A program made the translations under genes and the position numbers. From Nocardia arthritidis NBRC 100137 (GTDB taxonomy: Bacteria; Actinomycetota; Actinomycetes; Mycobacteriales; Mycobacteriaceae): a stretch of 64,000 bases of DNA. How positions within the stretch are numbered: position 1 is the stretch's first letter; each line of letters opens with the position of its first letter. This document shows, piece by piece, positions 63,803 through 64,000 of this stretch. The DNA lies in assembly GCF_001612765.1 (NCBI RefSeq), contig NZ_BDBB01000008.1, positions 166,287 to 230,286 on the forward strand. Direction: 5' to 3'. The notes beneath the pieces are model-generated. The model was not told the DNA's origin. It ran no database searches and saw only the letters and a program-made list of their open reading frames with translations.

Positions 63803-64000
63803 ATCGTCGGGCCCCCATCGGCCCCCCGCCGCCGCACGGGAAGCCCTGACTCGTCTCGACCACCGGGCGCTGGTGCCGGGAAGTCGGCCGCGGTTTCGCG
63901 CGAACCGGAAACCGATGTCGCCGCGTGCGGTGGTTCGCCGTCGCGGACGGGAACCAGGCCCGGCGCCGCCGGTCGCGCGGACAGGCCGAGAGCGGAGCGA

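Overview
The window is high-GC actinobacterial DNA. An antigen-85-like mycolyltransferase, a DUF3558 lipoprotein, a ChoD-type sterol oxidase, a PknD-type kinase, a DevS-type kinase and a deazaflavin-dependent nitroreductase together point to a mycolic-acid-producing actinomycete, most likely Nocardia or a close relative. No rRNA, tRNA or CRISPR array was recognised by eye.

Layout. 0-3 kb: an intact carbamoyltransferase surrounded by broken sugar-nucleotide genes (UDP-glucose dehydrogenase tail, family-2 glycosyltransferase head, UDP-glucuronate decarboxylase tail welded to a membrane protein). 3-27 kb: an accessory stretch of small enzymes, regulators and exported proteins. It holds two SLATT-type membrane proteins, two TetR genes, a LysR, a mycolyltransferase, an ExxR-less P450, and many gene remnants, including a relaxase scrap and an IS3 orfA scrap. 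27-39 kb: beta-lactamase-like lipoprotein, sterol oxidase with divergent TetR, nitronate monooxygenase, secreted GH1 glycosidase, a PknD-like kinase with a six-blade NHL propeller, LysR and a LexA paralog. 39.9-52.6 kb: a polyketide locus. 52.8-57.8 kb: EF-hand protein, M48 peptidase pair and sensor kinase. 58-63.7 kb: a dormancy-type island (SDR, Acg-type nitroreductase, universal stress protein, PEP synthase).

How genes work together. The polyketide locus couples a fully reducing single-module PKS (ACP-KS-AT-DH-ER-KR-ACP, no thioesterase) to a divergent three-gene operon: acyl-activating ligase, ALDH-type acyl reductase and aldo/keto reductase. In principle that operon turns a carboxylic acid into an alcohol. 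A thioester-reductase-like SDR and a P450 form a further pair. I infer a reduced, hydroxylated fatty alcohol or aldehyde-type product; this is the best candidate for an undescribed system. In the right-hand island, an identical 13-bp motif resembling a DosR box lies 71-74 bp upstream of both the SDR-nitroreductase operon and the PEP synthase, next to a DevS-like kinase. This suggests a hypoxia/redox regulon.

The left and middle parts carry at least ten truncated, frameshifted or chimeric genes. Either this is a recombination-prone decaying region, or some single-base shifts are sequencing errors.
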